64,000 nucleotides of DNA from Stramonita haemastoma (lineage: Eukaryota > Mollusca > Gastropoda > Neogastropoda > Muricidae). The stretch covers positions 59,941,780 through 60,005,779 of the forward strand of contig CM060324.1 in assembly GCA_030674155.1 (NCBI GenBank), given 5' to 3'. How positions within the stretch are numbered: the first letter of the stretch is position 1; each line of letters opens with the position of its first letter. The notes beneath the pieces are model-generated. The model did no database searches and was not told where the DNA came from. It saw only the letters and a program-made list of their open reading frames with translations. The position numbers were made by a program, and so were the translations under genes. Below are positions 1 through 12,033 of this stretch, one piece after another.

Positions 1-284
1 AAACAACTCAAAAACAAAACCACAATATTTTATGTAAATAATGAAATAGTAAAGAAATTTTTTTCTCTGCCACACATATTCAAGAATCCATAAAATTTGT
101 TCCTGCTTCTGTTGTGGCTACACCTTTTCTTTAAAAAAAAAAAAAAATATAAGGTCACTGCTTCTATCATTTGCAGTTGTGCTCACAAAGTCTTTGCACG
201 AGCTTTTACAAAGCATGAAGAACTAAGTTGTTAAAGAATCTTTAAAGTCATTCAGGTTTTGAGCACAAACATAATCACCAGACA

Positions 285-396
285 GTGTGAATGCAAACAC
301 TGACAGCTTGAAGATAGCCTGCATTATGTGAATGCAAACACTGACAGCTTGAAGATAGCCTGCATTATGTGAATGCAAACACTGACAGCTTGAAGG
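285..396. repeat. 41-bp tandem repeat, 2.7 copies
   Basis: Unit tgtgaatgcaaacactgaca plus 21 more bases; copies essentially identical. Confidence 0.9.
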
Positions 397-633
397 CCTT
401 CACCTATTCTCTTTGCTGCACAGCACTTGCTTCCTAGTCACATGTTCACCTATCTAGTGTCTGCACTGTCACATCACACAATGGCTGCGTGTACAACAAA
501 TCATTTATTTGACAAAAACCCAAACAGATAAAATGTGAATCATCAAGAACAAAGGATATATGGAGACTACGTATTTGTCTGAAAAATCTTCTAGTCATTC
601 ATCTTTTTATGATCCATAGTACAGTTAAAAATT

Positions 634-1020
634 GTGATGTTCCACCCTGAAATGAGTCACACCTCACCCACTTTTCCATTAGGAGCCATTTTAGTAGATG
701 GGGGTCAGGTTGTGGACCCTGAGATTCTGATTAATTATGATATATAGTTATACTTCTATCTTGTAGTGCTTTAAACACATATTTCAAAACACCCAAGCCC
801 TCAGTCTCACCACCTATCACAACACAAAACTTGTCAGTTTCTCATTTTGTTAATTTCTGCAGTTTGTCATTTCAACTTGTAATAACTTTTTTTTTTATAG
901 AATTGTCCAACTTTCAATCTGTTTTTTTGTATTGTATAGCCTTTTTATTGCAGATTATTAACATGTTCACAGCTAAAAATTGACCTGTGCAATGCGATTC
1001 AGTTTGTAGTGGAGCATCAC
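634..1020. mobile_element. MITE with 4-bp TSD, copy 1
   Basis: Terminal inverted repeats gtgatgttccaccctgaaat / right end tgtagtggagcatcac, flanked by AATT direct repeats (630-633, 1021-1024). Same family as 7258-7679 and 48622-49175. No transposase ORF. 1021-1856 beyond it holds nothing else recognised. Confidence 0.75.
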
Positions 1021-1856
1021 AATTATGTAATTATGGGGAAAGTGACAGTGTGTATTTGTAATTTATCAGAATCCTTAAGCTGAGTTAGAATTGTGATAAT
1101 CATATCTTTTACAATCATATTTTGTCCAAATGACTTTGATTTTAGCATTCAGAAGTACTGTAGGGGCAATAACTGATGTTTGTAAAGATTAGGGTATTTT
1201 CACTGTACCTTTTTTTTTTTCTTACAGTAGGAAGACAATAAGCATTATGACATTTAAAAAAATCAAATATCCTGTTGTGAATATCTTTTCAGTCACCAGG
1301 ACTTTGTGTTATTGGATTTATTCTCTGCCTTGACTTCTTGAGGAGTCATTGGGATTTTCACACCAAATGTTCAGCAGTGAGTCATGTGCAAGTGGATTCT
1401 GGTGGAGCCAATCCCTCTCCATGTAGCATGATGCATGCTGGGTGTGTCTTTACATCCATGTCACCAGCCATTGCTGGCCTACTCTTCTACAAAAAGCAGA
1501 TGGGGTTTTAGCATGCAAGCAAGCTGCTTTGCATGTGTTCATATAAGGGAAGGTGAAAATGAGTCAACATCAATGCTAACCACACAGGGGAAAAAAATCA
1601 TCTGCAATGGACACCTGAGAGACTTGAACTTGCACCCATCAAGTACACCTTCAGATCACTATTGTGACTGACTAACCACTACACTACTCCACCCTTAAGC
1701 CTCTATGAACCTTGTGTCTGTTACAGAAACAAAAATATATAAACAAAAGAAATTCTTATGAATCAAGTCTAATAACAGACATAGTCTCATTAAGGAAAAA
1801 GTAGTGAGGAAAGACAAGTGCACGTACCAACTTCTATGTGTATGCATGTGTAAGTG

Positions 1857-1858
1857 TG

Positions 1859-1903
<45 letters not shown>
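1857..1903. repeat. (GT)n microsatellite
   Basis: About 23 GT units directly upstream of the first visible FSIP1 exon. Confidence 0.95.
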
Positions 1904-1904
<1 letters not shown>

Positions 1905-1976
1905 CTGTATGTGTGTGTGGTGGAAGCTAGCCACCATAGACATAATCTCACAAGGAAAGGGTCATCCTGTGTGCAG

Positions 1977-2084
1977 GAGTGGTTGTGGACGAGGCCCCTG
2001 TGACCCCAGTGTTCCAGACCCAGGTGGATGAGACTGACCTCCAGGAGCGCCGCAAGGCAGCCAATGGCAGCTCCGCTCGGGAAG
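1977..2084 (+). CDS. FSIP1: FSIP1 exon (first visible)
   Basis: Follows an acceptor ending gtgcag and ends at GAAG|GTTAGA. The reading frame starts two bases in and gives [15 protein letters not shown], then a charged stretch ending SSAREG; VFQTQ matches the VFHTQ segment of vertebrate FSIP1. The exon ends in phase 1, matching the next exon. Preceding exons are not visible in 1-1976. Confidence 0.8.
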
Positions 2085-2268
2085 GTTAGACCACCACACC
2101 TACCTGAATAATGATAGTAATAATAGTAATAAAAAAAAAAAAAAAATAAATAATAATAATACATGGAATTTGTATAGCGCTATATCTTGTAAAAACAAAT
2201 CAAAGCGCTTGCATTCGACCTACACAGCACACAATCAACAACAATTTACAGTATTAACAAATTCGAAT

Positions 2269-2324
<56 letters not shown>

Positions 2325-2339
2325 CACACACACACACAC

Positions 2340-2377
<38 letters not shown>

Positions 2378-2718
2378 TGCATGCAGCACGCACGCGCGCG
2401 CACACACACACACCTACAAACATTGAATGGTGGGGAAAGAAAATGTTTGCATATGCAAAAATCTCACCATTGGTAAACCTTGTAGCTCTAGCTGAGGAAC
2501 AAAAGAGAAAAAAAAATTACCACATTTTTCTTTTTATTCTTTCAGTTTAATCCCTGAAGTTGGAATGCAGATATCTTCATGGTGGGTAAAAACGGTTGCA
2601 TATGAAAAAATCTTGCTGATGGGGAGCTTTGGAGCTCTAACAGAGGAAAGAAAAAATATTCTTTACTCTGAGCTAGAACTTCAACTGGGTCAAAGTATTT
2701 GAAAGGGAAACTGTGTTG

Positions 2719-2788
<70 letters not shown>

Positions 2789-5700
2789 ACGCGCGCATAT
2801 GCATGTGTGCATGCATGCATGTGTGTGTGGAAGCTATCCGCCAATAGAGCAATCATTTAGACAGCATCCTAATGCATTTTGGATGGAAATATTATCATAG
2901 ACACATAGAGACAGTTTGAAAGCAGTCAGTTGTATCTGTCATGGTAACAGGCAGAATAATGCAGTGACACTCTGAGAAGATTCTGAGATCTTCATCTCTG
3001 TCAAACACTCAGACAGCAACTATTGTTGTCTGTCATAGGAGCAAAAATGCCTTGCACTGCTGTTAAGCACCTGACAAGTCAGGCCCAGTGCATCTGACTT
3101 CAATGTTGGATGGAAAGAATTGTCACCTTTTATGTCTCTCTGGAAAAAAAAAGCAGGATAATGCACCAAGAGGGCAGAAAATAGACAAGAAGGAGGTGAC
3201 GGGAAGAAAAGGAACAAGGCAGAAGCAAAGAGGGATTGAAAATAGGGAATTGCTAGCTTAGAATTTCTAGAAGGGGGATGCTATTATACTCACAGTCCCC
3301 CACATCACCGTTCTGATCTGATCTATATCAGAGTGACAGTACTGTAGTTCACTGGCATACAGAGCACATCACACTCGCATGAAGGATCAAAGGAGATGAA
3401 TTCTTGGTGATGTTGTCTCAGAGAGGACAGACGGTGTCAGTGAAGAGATCAAAGGAGATGAATTCTGGTGATGTTGTCTCAGCAGAGGACAGACAGGTGT
3501 CAGTAAGAGATCAAAGAGAGATGAATTCTTGGTAATGTTGTCTCAGCAGAGGACAGACAGGTGTCAGTGAAGAGATCAAAGAGAGATGAATTTTTGGTGA
3601 TGTTGTCTCAGCAGAGGACAGACAGGTGCAGTGAAGAGATCAAAGGGAGATGAATTCTTGGTGATGTTGTCTCAGCAGAGGACAGACAGGTGTCAGTGAA
3701 GAGATCAAAGAGAATGATCTTGTGATTTGTCTCGGCAGAAGACAGACAGGCGTCAGTAAAGAGATCAAAGAGAGATGAATTCTTGGTGATGTTGTCTCGG
3801 CAGAAGACAGACAGGCGTCAGTAAAGAGATCAAGAGAGATGAATTCTTGGTGATGTTGTCTCAGCAGAGGACAGACAGGCGTCTGGTGCCAGCAGCAGAA
3901 CTGACGGAACAGCCAGCAGTGTGGATGGCCGCTCCAAATCGGGACAACATGGCCGACGGAAGAAGAGGAAGAAGGACTTCATAAAGCGCAATAAAGAGGT
4001 ATGCTCTCCTGTCAGCGGAGTGCAGACAGCTGAGATGTGTGGATGCTTTGATGCGTCATTAGTTCCAAAACAAACAAGTATGTAAAATAAAAAGACAAAA
4101 TGCTTTCCAGATATTAGATGTTGATGAAGAATTTGTCATGATTGATTGGAATAAGGGTTTATTTAGCCTTTTTGTTCTACACATTTGAGACACTAAGGGC
4201 ATTTGCATGATCAAGATGTTCATTTTTTTATATTTTGCAAATAATGATGATATGACAAGGAGGCAGGCCCTTGTACCATTTGGTGTTGTTGTATGTTATC
4301 ATTTTTGCCTTCATTTTGATTGTATTCATTTTCCACTCTCAGTATCCTTGTGTGAGGAGATATTGATTAAGAAACTCACTCACTCATTCATTCTTTTGAA
4401 TAGACAGTGTGTTAATAGCTGAAATAAAGTGACAACAACAACAAGTGACATGTTGGTGCCTGACAGCTGGCTGCCAATGCCAACGACATGATCGCCATGA
4501 CGGACGATGAGAAGAAACGTCTGCAGGAGCTGCTGTCTGACGTGGACGCCTTGCCTGAGATCCCTGAGGAGGGGCTGAACATCAGCGTGAGTCATGACAC
4601 TGGCCACCTTGCACTGTTGAAATCATAGGCTAACTCCCCCAAGTGTTATATGTGGGTGTAAGCATGACTAGTTTATGTGAGTGGTAGGGGAAGGTTGAGA
4701 TCTTGGACAGAGTCCTCTAGACATCAGCGGTATTTGTTTTGGTTGATCAGTGTGGTATATGCCATATCTTCTAAAATATCAGTATCATTAGTTCACATAG
4801 GTAATTTTGGAGAAAAAAAACAACAACAACAAAACAAGAAGATCCAAATATTAGCTCGAGTACCATATTTCCCAGATTATCAGACACTTTGCTGTTTAAG
4901 CTGCAGTACATAGTTTGTTGAATTCTTATATATATATGGTATATTTGTTAATTATCGGCATTTGAATGAAATACACAATTTAGTTTTATTAACTCTTTTG
5001 CCACCAAGTCTCCGACTGAAGAACTCTCTTCAGGGCCAAGTATTCTCCAGCACTGTTGCTGATTTCTCTGCATTCTGTCTGTGTCAGAATAACATGGTTG
5101 GTTTTTCCACTTAAAACTGGGCAGAAGGGTGAAGGACAGCATATCTGCTATCACACACACATTTCAACTGTATTTGTGAAACCTTGTCACTGTATGAAAA
5201 ACTGTTCTTTTCAACATGACCTGCACTGTTGACTTAAGTCACCTATGAGTGGAAGCATTCACTTAAGTCCTCTATGATGATGTAAAAGCACCGTGTCATG
5301 AGATCAGTCCTTCAGCGTGTGATCCCCCTTTCCCAGGAAGAAGACAATCCCTACCAGGTGGCGCTGCACCCTGGGGAAGGGTTCCATCCCTCAGACAACG
5401 AGCTGCGCACCCTGACGGCCATCGACCAGCGTCTGCAGAGCATCCTGCCTGAGGATGACTTCCGCTCCATCGCCAGCAGCTCCCTCAGCCACGCCCCTCA
5501 GGTCAGTCAGTCAGCTCTCTGAGGTCAGTCAGCTCTCTGAGGTCAGTCAGCTCTCTGAGGTCAGTCAGCTCTCTGTCAGTCAGCTCTCTGTCAGTCAGCT
5601 CTCTGTCAGTCAGTCAGCTCTCTGTCAGTCAGCTCTCTGTCAGTCAGTCAGCTCTCTGTCAGTCAGCTCTCTGTCAGTCAGTCAGCTCTCTGTCAGTCAG

Positions 5701-8700
5701 TCAGCTCTCTGTCAGTCAGCTCTCTGTCAGTCAGCTCTCTGTCAGTCAGCTCTCTGTCAGTCAGCTCTCTGTCAGTCAGCCCTCTGTCAGTCAGCTCTCT
5801 GTCAGTCAGCTCTCTGTCAGTCAGCGCTCTGTCAGTCAGTGCTCTGTCAGTCAGCGCTCTGTCAGTCAGCTCTGCTTCCTCTCCGTGTCCTCAGCTTATG
5901 TCTTCATTTCATGCCTCCCTCTTCTCAGAAGTCGGAGTATGGCTGCCTATATGGCAAGGTATAACACAGCGCACAAATCCAACATCACTCTCTCAGTCAA
6001 TAGTGCTATATTTAGCCCACCCTTTCTTTTTACCTAGTCCGAGTATGATTAGTTGTTGCTATAGTTAGCACCAGCTGGCCCCATCTGGGCTGGGCTGGGC
6101 TGGATTAATAAGCTGCTGAGAGGAGCTGGAAGTTTGGGGGGAGGGTGGGAACTGACAGCTGTTGTTACTTAAAAACAGTCCTACACACAAACTTCTCATT
6201 CAGTGTGTGCAATTTCAATCTTACAGTGTTACCCAGGTGGGATGAGTGAGTCAGAGTGCACATTCTGGATGACCCTCAGAGTGTTAAGCTGGGGAACACA
6301 CAACAAGAACAACACCAACTTTTCCCTCATCTCTAAAGATCCATAGGAGCACTACACTGAAATGTTCAGACAGTATGTTTTGGCAAAGTGAACCTGGTGG
6401 GGCCCATCCTCTCCTTCTTCTTTATCAAACGCTCTGACAGCAACTACTGTTGTCTGTCATGTGAGCGAAAATGTGCTGCACTGCTGTAAGTGCCTGACAA
6501 GTTAGACCCAGTGTATCCATCTTCCAATCGGGAGAGAACTGTAATCTTTTAAGCTTATTTTGAAATAAAAAGGCAGAAGAATAATAGACCAATAAGGCAG
6601 AAAATAGACAAGAAGGGGGTGACAGGAAGACAAGGAACAAGGCAGAAACAAGGAGAGGGATAGAAAAGAGGAAATTCTTAGCACAGAATATTCAGAAGGT
6701 GGGTGAGCGTTTTATACATGGGACCTCCATGGAAAACATCTTTCTCCAGGTTACAGATCACACTGGCCATAGCTGGCCTGCAAAAGAAGAAAAAGATTTT
6801 TCCATGTGCTTGTAAGTGGTTGTGTACACACACCAACAACAACCCCCACCATCATTTTATTTTCAGGATTGATATCTATATGTCTTTATGTACATAAAAA
6901 AAATATTAAAAAAAGAGTGAGCTTTCATATGAGTGTACGTGCATGTATAAGTGAGAAGGCACAGAATACAAGCATGCAGCCACACCAGATGTTGCTCTCA
7001 TGTGTAATTTGAGTAGCTGCCTTTGTTGTTCTTGCTTTTTTATCATTTATCTAGTTTTGTTGTTGTTATTGCTTGGATGAAGTATTTATGAGTATGCTTA
7101 TTTCAGTGTTCATTTCAGTTGGTTTTGAAGGTTTTCTATGTATGCTGTTGTTATTGTTGTTTTAACTATTTTATCACGCCACTATCACAGTACTCACTTA
7201 CACACAAGCACCCTTCCCTCAGATTTGTTTTACTTCATTTTAGTTTCCTTGGCATTTGTGACGCTCCACCACATAATGAGTCGCACTGCACCAGAGGTCA
7301 ATTTTTAGTGATCGACAGGTTATCAATTTGCAATAAAATGGCTATACAATACAAAAAAACAGATTGAAAATTGGACAATTCTCTCAAAACTTATTACAAC
7401 TTGAAATGAGAGACTGCATGAAATGACAAAATGAGAAATTGACAAGTTAAGCATCCTAAAAGGTGGTCAGAATGAAAGCTTGGGTATTGTTGAAACATGT
7501 TTAAAGGCAGAAGGAAACAAAATGATGCTGTAATAATTCAGTACAAGGTAGAATAATGGCTATAGTTTTATAATCAGTCTATATCTCAAAATTGACAACT
7601 TGACCCCACCTGTCTTTCATGGCTCCTAGGGGAAAAGTGGGTCAGGTGCTAAATAACTCATTTCATGATGGAGCGTCACATTTTACCTTTGACACATTTA
7701 CTTTTTGTCATTATTTCTTAGTTGTTGTTGCCTCATTATCATGTTTTGCTGGCACGATTGCACCTGGCCTGCTTGTGGTTCCACCTCACAGCAGCGCCTG
7801 TTCACACGCGTGGGGCGCGGGCCGAGGTGGACTTTGAGTCCTACGGGGAGAAAGCTCTGATGGAGACCAAGGAGGAGAGGGAGTTCAAATCCTCCCTGAA
7901 AAACATAGAGGAGCAGCTGGCTGCTTTTCAGAACACAGAGACAGCACAGGTATCCGTTTCTGTGTGGTTTTTTATTGTGTTTTTTTTAGGGTTGGTGGTG
8001 GGGGGTTCTTGTTGTTTTAGATTTGTGTACAGGTAGGAAAAAAAGAATGACAGTAGCTATTCCTCCACGTTTTATTGAAATGAGTCAAGAGTCATCAAGT
8101 TGTGTTGTTGCTGACAACGTTTTCACAAAATAAGTTGTTCAGAATCTAGTGGTGTGAAAACCTTTAGGATGATAATCCCACATTCATGTGACATTTGAAA
8201 AACAAATAGAGAAGAAAACTTCACTGATATGATTTGAAGAATGGTCAGAATAGTGAAGGGACACAAGTTGTTTGCACTGATATGATTTGAAGAATGGTCA
8301 GAATAGTGAAGGGACACAAGTTGTTTGCACTGATATGATTTGAAGAATGGTCAGAATAGTGAAGGGACACAAGTTGTTTGCACTGATATGATTTGAAGAA
8401 TGGTCAGAATAGTGAAGGGACACAAGTTGTTTGCACTGATATGATTTGAAGAATGGTCAGAATAGTGAAGGGACACAAGTTGTTTGCACTGATATGATTT
8501 GAAGAATGGTCAGAATAGTGAAGGGACACAAGTTGTTTGCACTGATATGATTTGAAGAATGGTCAGAATAGTGAAGGGACACAAGTTGTTTGCACTGATC
8601 ACAGTTCAGTTTGTGTTCTCACCTCTGTAGCTACAAAATGCACTCGCTGAAGTACTGGCATAAGTGTTGTTTATGTTCTTCTCTTCACACACACCACACC

Positions 8701-8799
8701 ACACCGCACCACACCACACCACCACACCACACCACACCACACCACACCACACCACACCACACCACACCACACCACACCCCACACCACACCACACACAAA

Positions 8800-8835
<36 letters not shown>

Positions 8836-11800
8836 CACATTATAGCACAGTCATCATCAAGGAAAGATGTATGAACATTGTATGTATTCACTGAATTCAG
8901 GCGGAGACCCCAGCGCTGACAGAGCAGCAGCTGGAGAGTTTGCTGGACGACTGTGTGCGCTCCCTGTCCCGTGTGTCTGTGCCAGCAGACACTCCAGAGT
9001 CCATTGATTCCTCCAGGTACACCATGTGGTGGGGGCCTTCTCCTTCCTTCTGCTTCTTCTGATTCTTTTTCTTTTCTGTTCTTTTCTTTCTTCCTCTCCA
9101 CTTCGTTTCTTTTTCTTTCTTCCTCTCACTTCTGTTTTTTTCTTTTTTCTTGTTTCTTTTCTTTCTCTTCCATGTTCTTTCTGTTTTCTTTCTTTCTTTT
9201 CTTCTTCCTCTCCACTTCTTTTTCTTCTTCTTTTTTTCTTTCTTCTTTTCTGTTTTTCTGTTTTTGTTCTTGTTGTTGTTTTGTTGTTTTTCGTCTTCTG
9301 TTTCTTCTTCTGATTCTTCTTCTTCTGATTCTTCTTCTTCTTCTTCTTTTTCTTCTTCTTCTGTTTCTTTTTCTTCTTCTTCTGTTTCTGTTTTTCTTGT
9401 TTTTGTTGTTGTTGTTGTTGTTGTTGTTGTTCTCCTTCTTCTTCTTGTTCTTCTCTTTCTTCATATGCTTCTTCTTCTTCTTCATCTTTTCTTTCTTCTT
9501 CTTCTCCTTCGTCTTCTTCATCTTCTTTTCCTTCTCTTTCTTGTTCTCCTTCTTTTCTTTCTTTTTTACATCTCCCTCTTTTTCTTGTTTATTCTTTTTC
9601 TTCTCTTTTGTCTTGTTTTTTTTCTTTTTTGAATGATCAGGCATGATCAGATATGGCTGTCTGTCATATGAGCAGAAAAACATTGCACTGCTGTTAAATG
9701 TCAGGCTGGCCCAGCACATCTGACTTTGGCAAACACTGACAGGAATTATAGGATCTTTAACGTGCATATTTGATCTAGGAGATTGTAAAAATCCTCACCC
9801 TTAATTTACTAGATGTTTCCAAGACTTGAATGACAGGATCTTTCATGTGCATATTTGACCTGGGAGACTGTACAAATGTTCACCCTCATTTCACCAGATG
9901 CTGCCAAAATTCAAACCCATGACTTCATAGGATAGAAGTTGAATGGTCTTAACCAATGTGCAGAACCCTGCATGACTGTTTACTGTGCAGAACCCTGCAT
10001 GACTTTACTGTGCAGAAGCCTGCATGACTTTACTGTGTAGAACCCTGCATGACTTTACTGTGTAGAACCCTGCATGACTGTTTACTGTGCAGAAGCCTGC
10101 ATGACTTTACTGTGTAGAACCCTGCATGACTTTACTGTGCAGAACCCTGCATGACTGTTTACTGTGCAGAACCCTGCATGACTGTTTACTGTGCAGAACC
10201 CTGCATGACTGTATACTGTGTAGAACCCTGCATGACTGTTCACTGTGCAGAACCCTGCATGACTGTTTTCTATGCTGTGCAGAACCCTGCATGACTGTTT
10301 ACTGTGCAGAACCCTGCATGACTGTTTTCTCTACTATGCAGAACCCTACATGACTGTTTTCCTTGCTGTGCAGAACCCTGCATGACTGTTTACTGTGCAG
10401 AACCCTGCATGACTGGTTTTTCTACTGTGCAGAACCCTGCATGAACGTTTACTGTGCAGAACCCTGCATGACTATTTACTGTGCAGAACCCTGCATGACT
10501 GTTTTCTGTGCAGAACCCAGCATGACTTTTTTAAAAATACTGTACAGAACCCTGTATGACTGGGTGTTTTTTTTAATGCTGTGCAGAACCCTGCATGACT
10601 GTTTTCTGTGCTGTGCAGAACCCTACATGACTGTTTTCTGTGCAGAACCTTGCATGACTGTTTACTGTGCAGAACCCTGCATCACTGTTTTCTGTACAGA
10701 ACCCTGCATGACTGTTTACTGTGCAGAACCCTGCATCACTGTTTTCTGTACAGAACCCTGCATGACTGTTTTCTCTATTGTGCAGAACCCTGCATCACTG
10801 TTTTCTGTGCTGTGCAGAACCCTGCATGACTGTTTTTTTTTTTTGATTTGCAGAACCCTGCATGACTGTTTTCTGTGCTATGCCGAACCCTGCATGACTG
10901 TTTTTAAACAAAAAAATACTGTGCAGAACCCTGCATGACTGGGTTTGTTTTTTAAATACTGTGCAGAACCCTGCATGACAGTTGTTTTTTTTTTAAATAC
11001 TGTGCAGAACCCTGCATGACTGTTGTTTTCTTTAAAATACTGTGCAGAACCCTGCATGACTGGGTTTTTTTTAATACTGTGCAGAACCCTGCATGACTGT
11101 TTTTTTTTGTTTTTTTTTACTGTGCAGAACTCTGTATGACTTTTTGTTTTAACTTTGCAGAACCCTGCATGACTGTTCCCTTACTGTGCAGAATCCTGCA
11201 TGACTGTCTACTATGCAGAACTCTGCATGACTGTCTACTATGCAGAACCCTGCATGACTGTTTTCCTTGCTGTGCATAACCCTACATGACTGTCTACTAT
11301 GCAGAACTCTGCATGACTGTCCTACTATGCAGAACCCTGCATGACTGTTTTCCTTGCTGTGCAGAACCCTGCATGACTGTTTTCCTTGCTGTGCAGAACC
11401 CTGCATGACTGTTTTCCTTGCTGTGCAGAACCCTGCATGACTGTTTTCCTTGCTGTGCAGAACCCTGCATGATGTTTTCCTTGCTGTGCAGAACCCTGCA
11501 TGACTGTTTTCCTTGCTGTGCAGAACCCTGCATGACTGTTTTCCTTGCTGTGCAGAACCTCTGCCATGACTTGGTTTTACTGTGCAGAACCCTGATGACT
11601 TTTTCTACTGTGCAGAACCCTGCATAACTGTTTTCTCTACTGTGCAGAACCCTGCATGACTTTTTTTTTTAAAACTCTGCGGAACCCTGCATGACTGGTT
11701 TAAAAAAAAAAAAACTCTGCAGAACCCTGCATGACTGTCTACTATGCAGAACGCTGCATGACTGGGTTTTTTAAATACTATGCAGAACCCTGCATGACTG

Positions 11801-11959
11801 TTTTCTGTGCAGAACCCTGGAGTCAGCCAGAGCCCACTGCTGCTGCACCCGCCCAAGCTGAGCGATGAAGCGCTGCAGAAGCTGCTGTCTGAGGCCCACT
11901 TCCCCCTGTCCTCACACCTGCTGGCCCTGCAGGATGACGACAGCAAGAGCGCTGCCAGT

Positions 11960-12033
<74 letters not shown>

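Noticed and set aside
5455..5964. 169-codon open frame running on from an FSIP1 exon
   Set aside because: Read-through of the donor into the GTCAGTCAGCTCTCT array; the donor is good and the next exon matches the family, so this is intron.
8223..8593. Regular direct repeats resembling a CRISPR array
   Set aside because: Units are head-to-tail with no unique spacers, and the genome is eukaryotic.
9126..9767. 213-codon Lys/Arg-rich minus-strand frame
   Set aside because: Complement of the polypyrimidine tract; composition artefact.
10363..10938. Long Cys/His-rich open frame (CRTLHDC repeats)
   Set aside because: It is the translation of the ~28-bp acceptor-like minisatellite; similar frames exist on the other strand, with no start context or codon bias.
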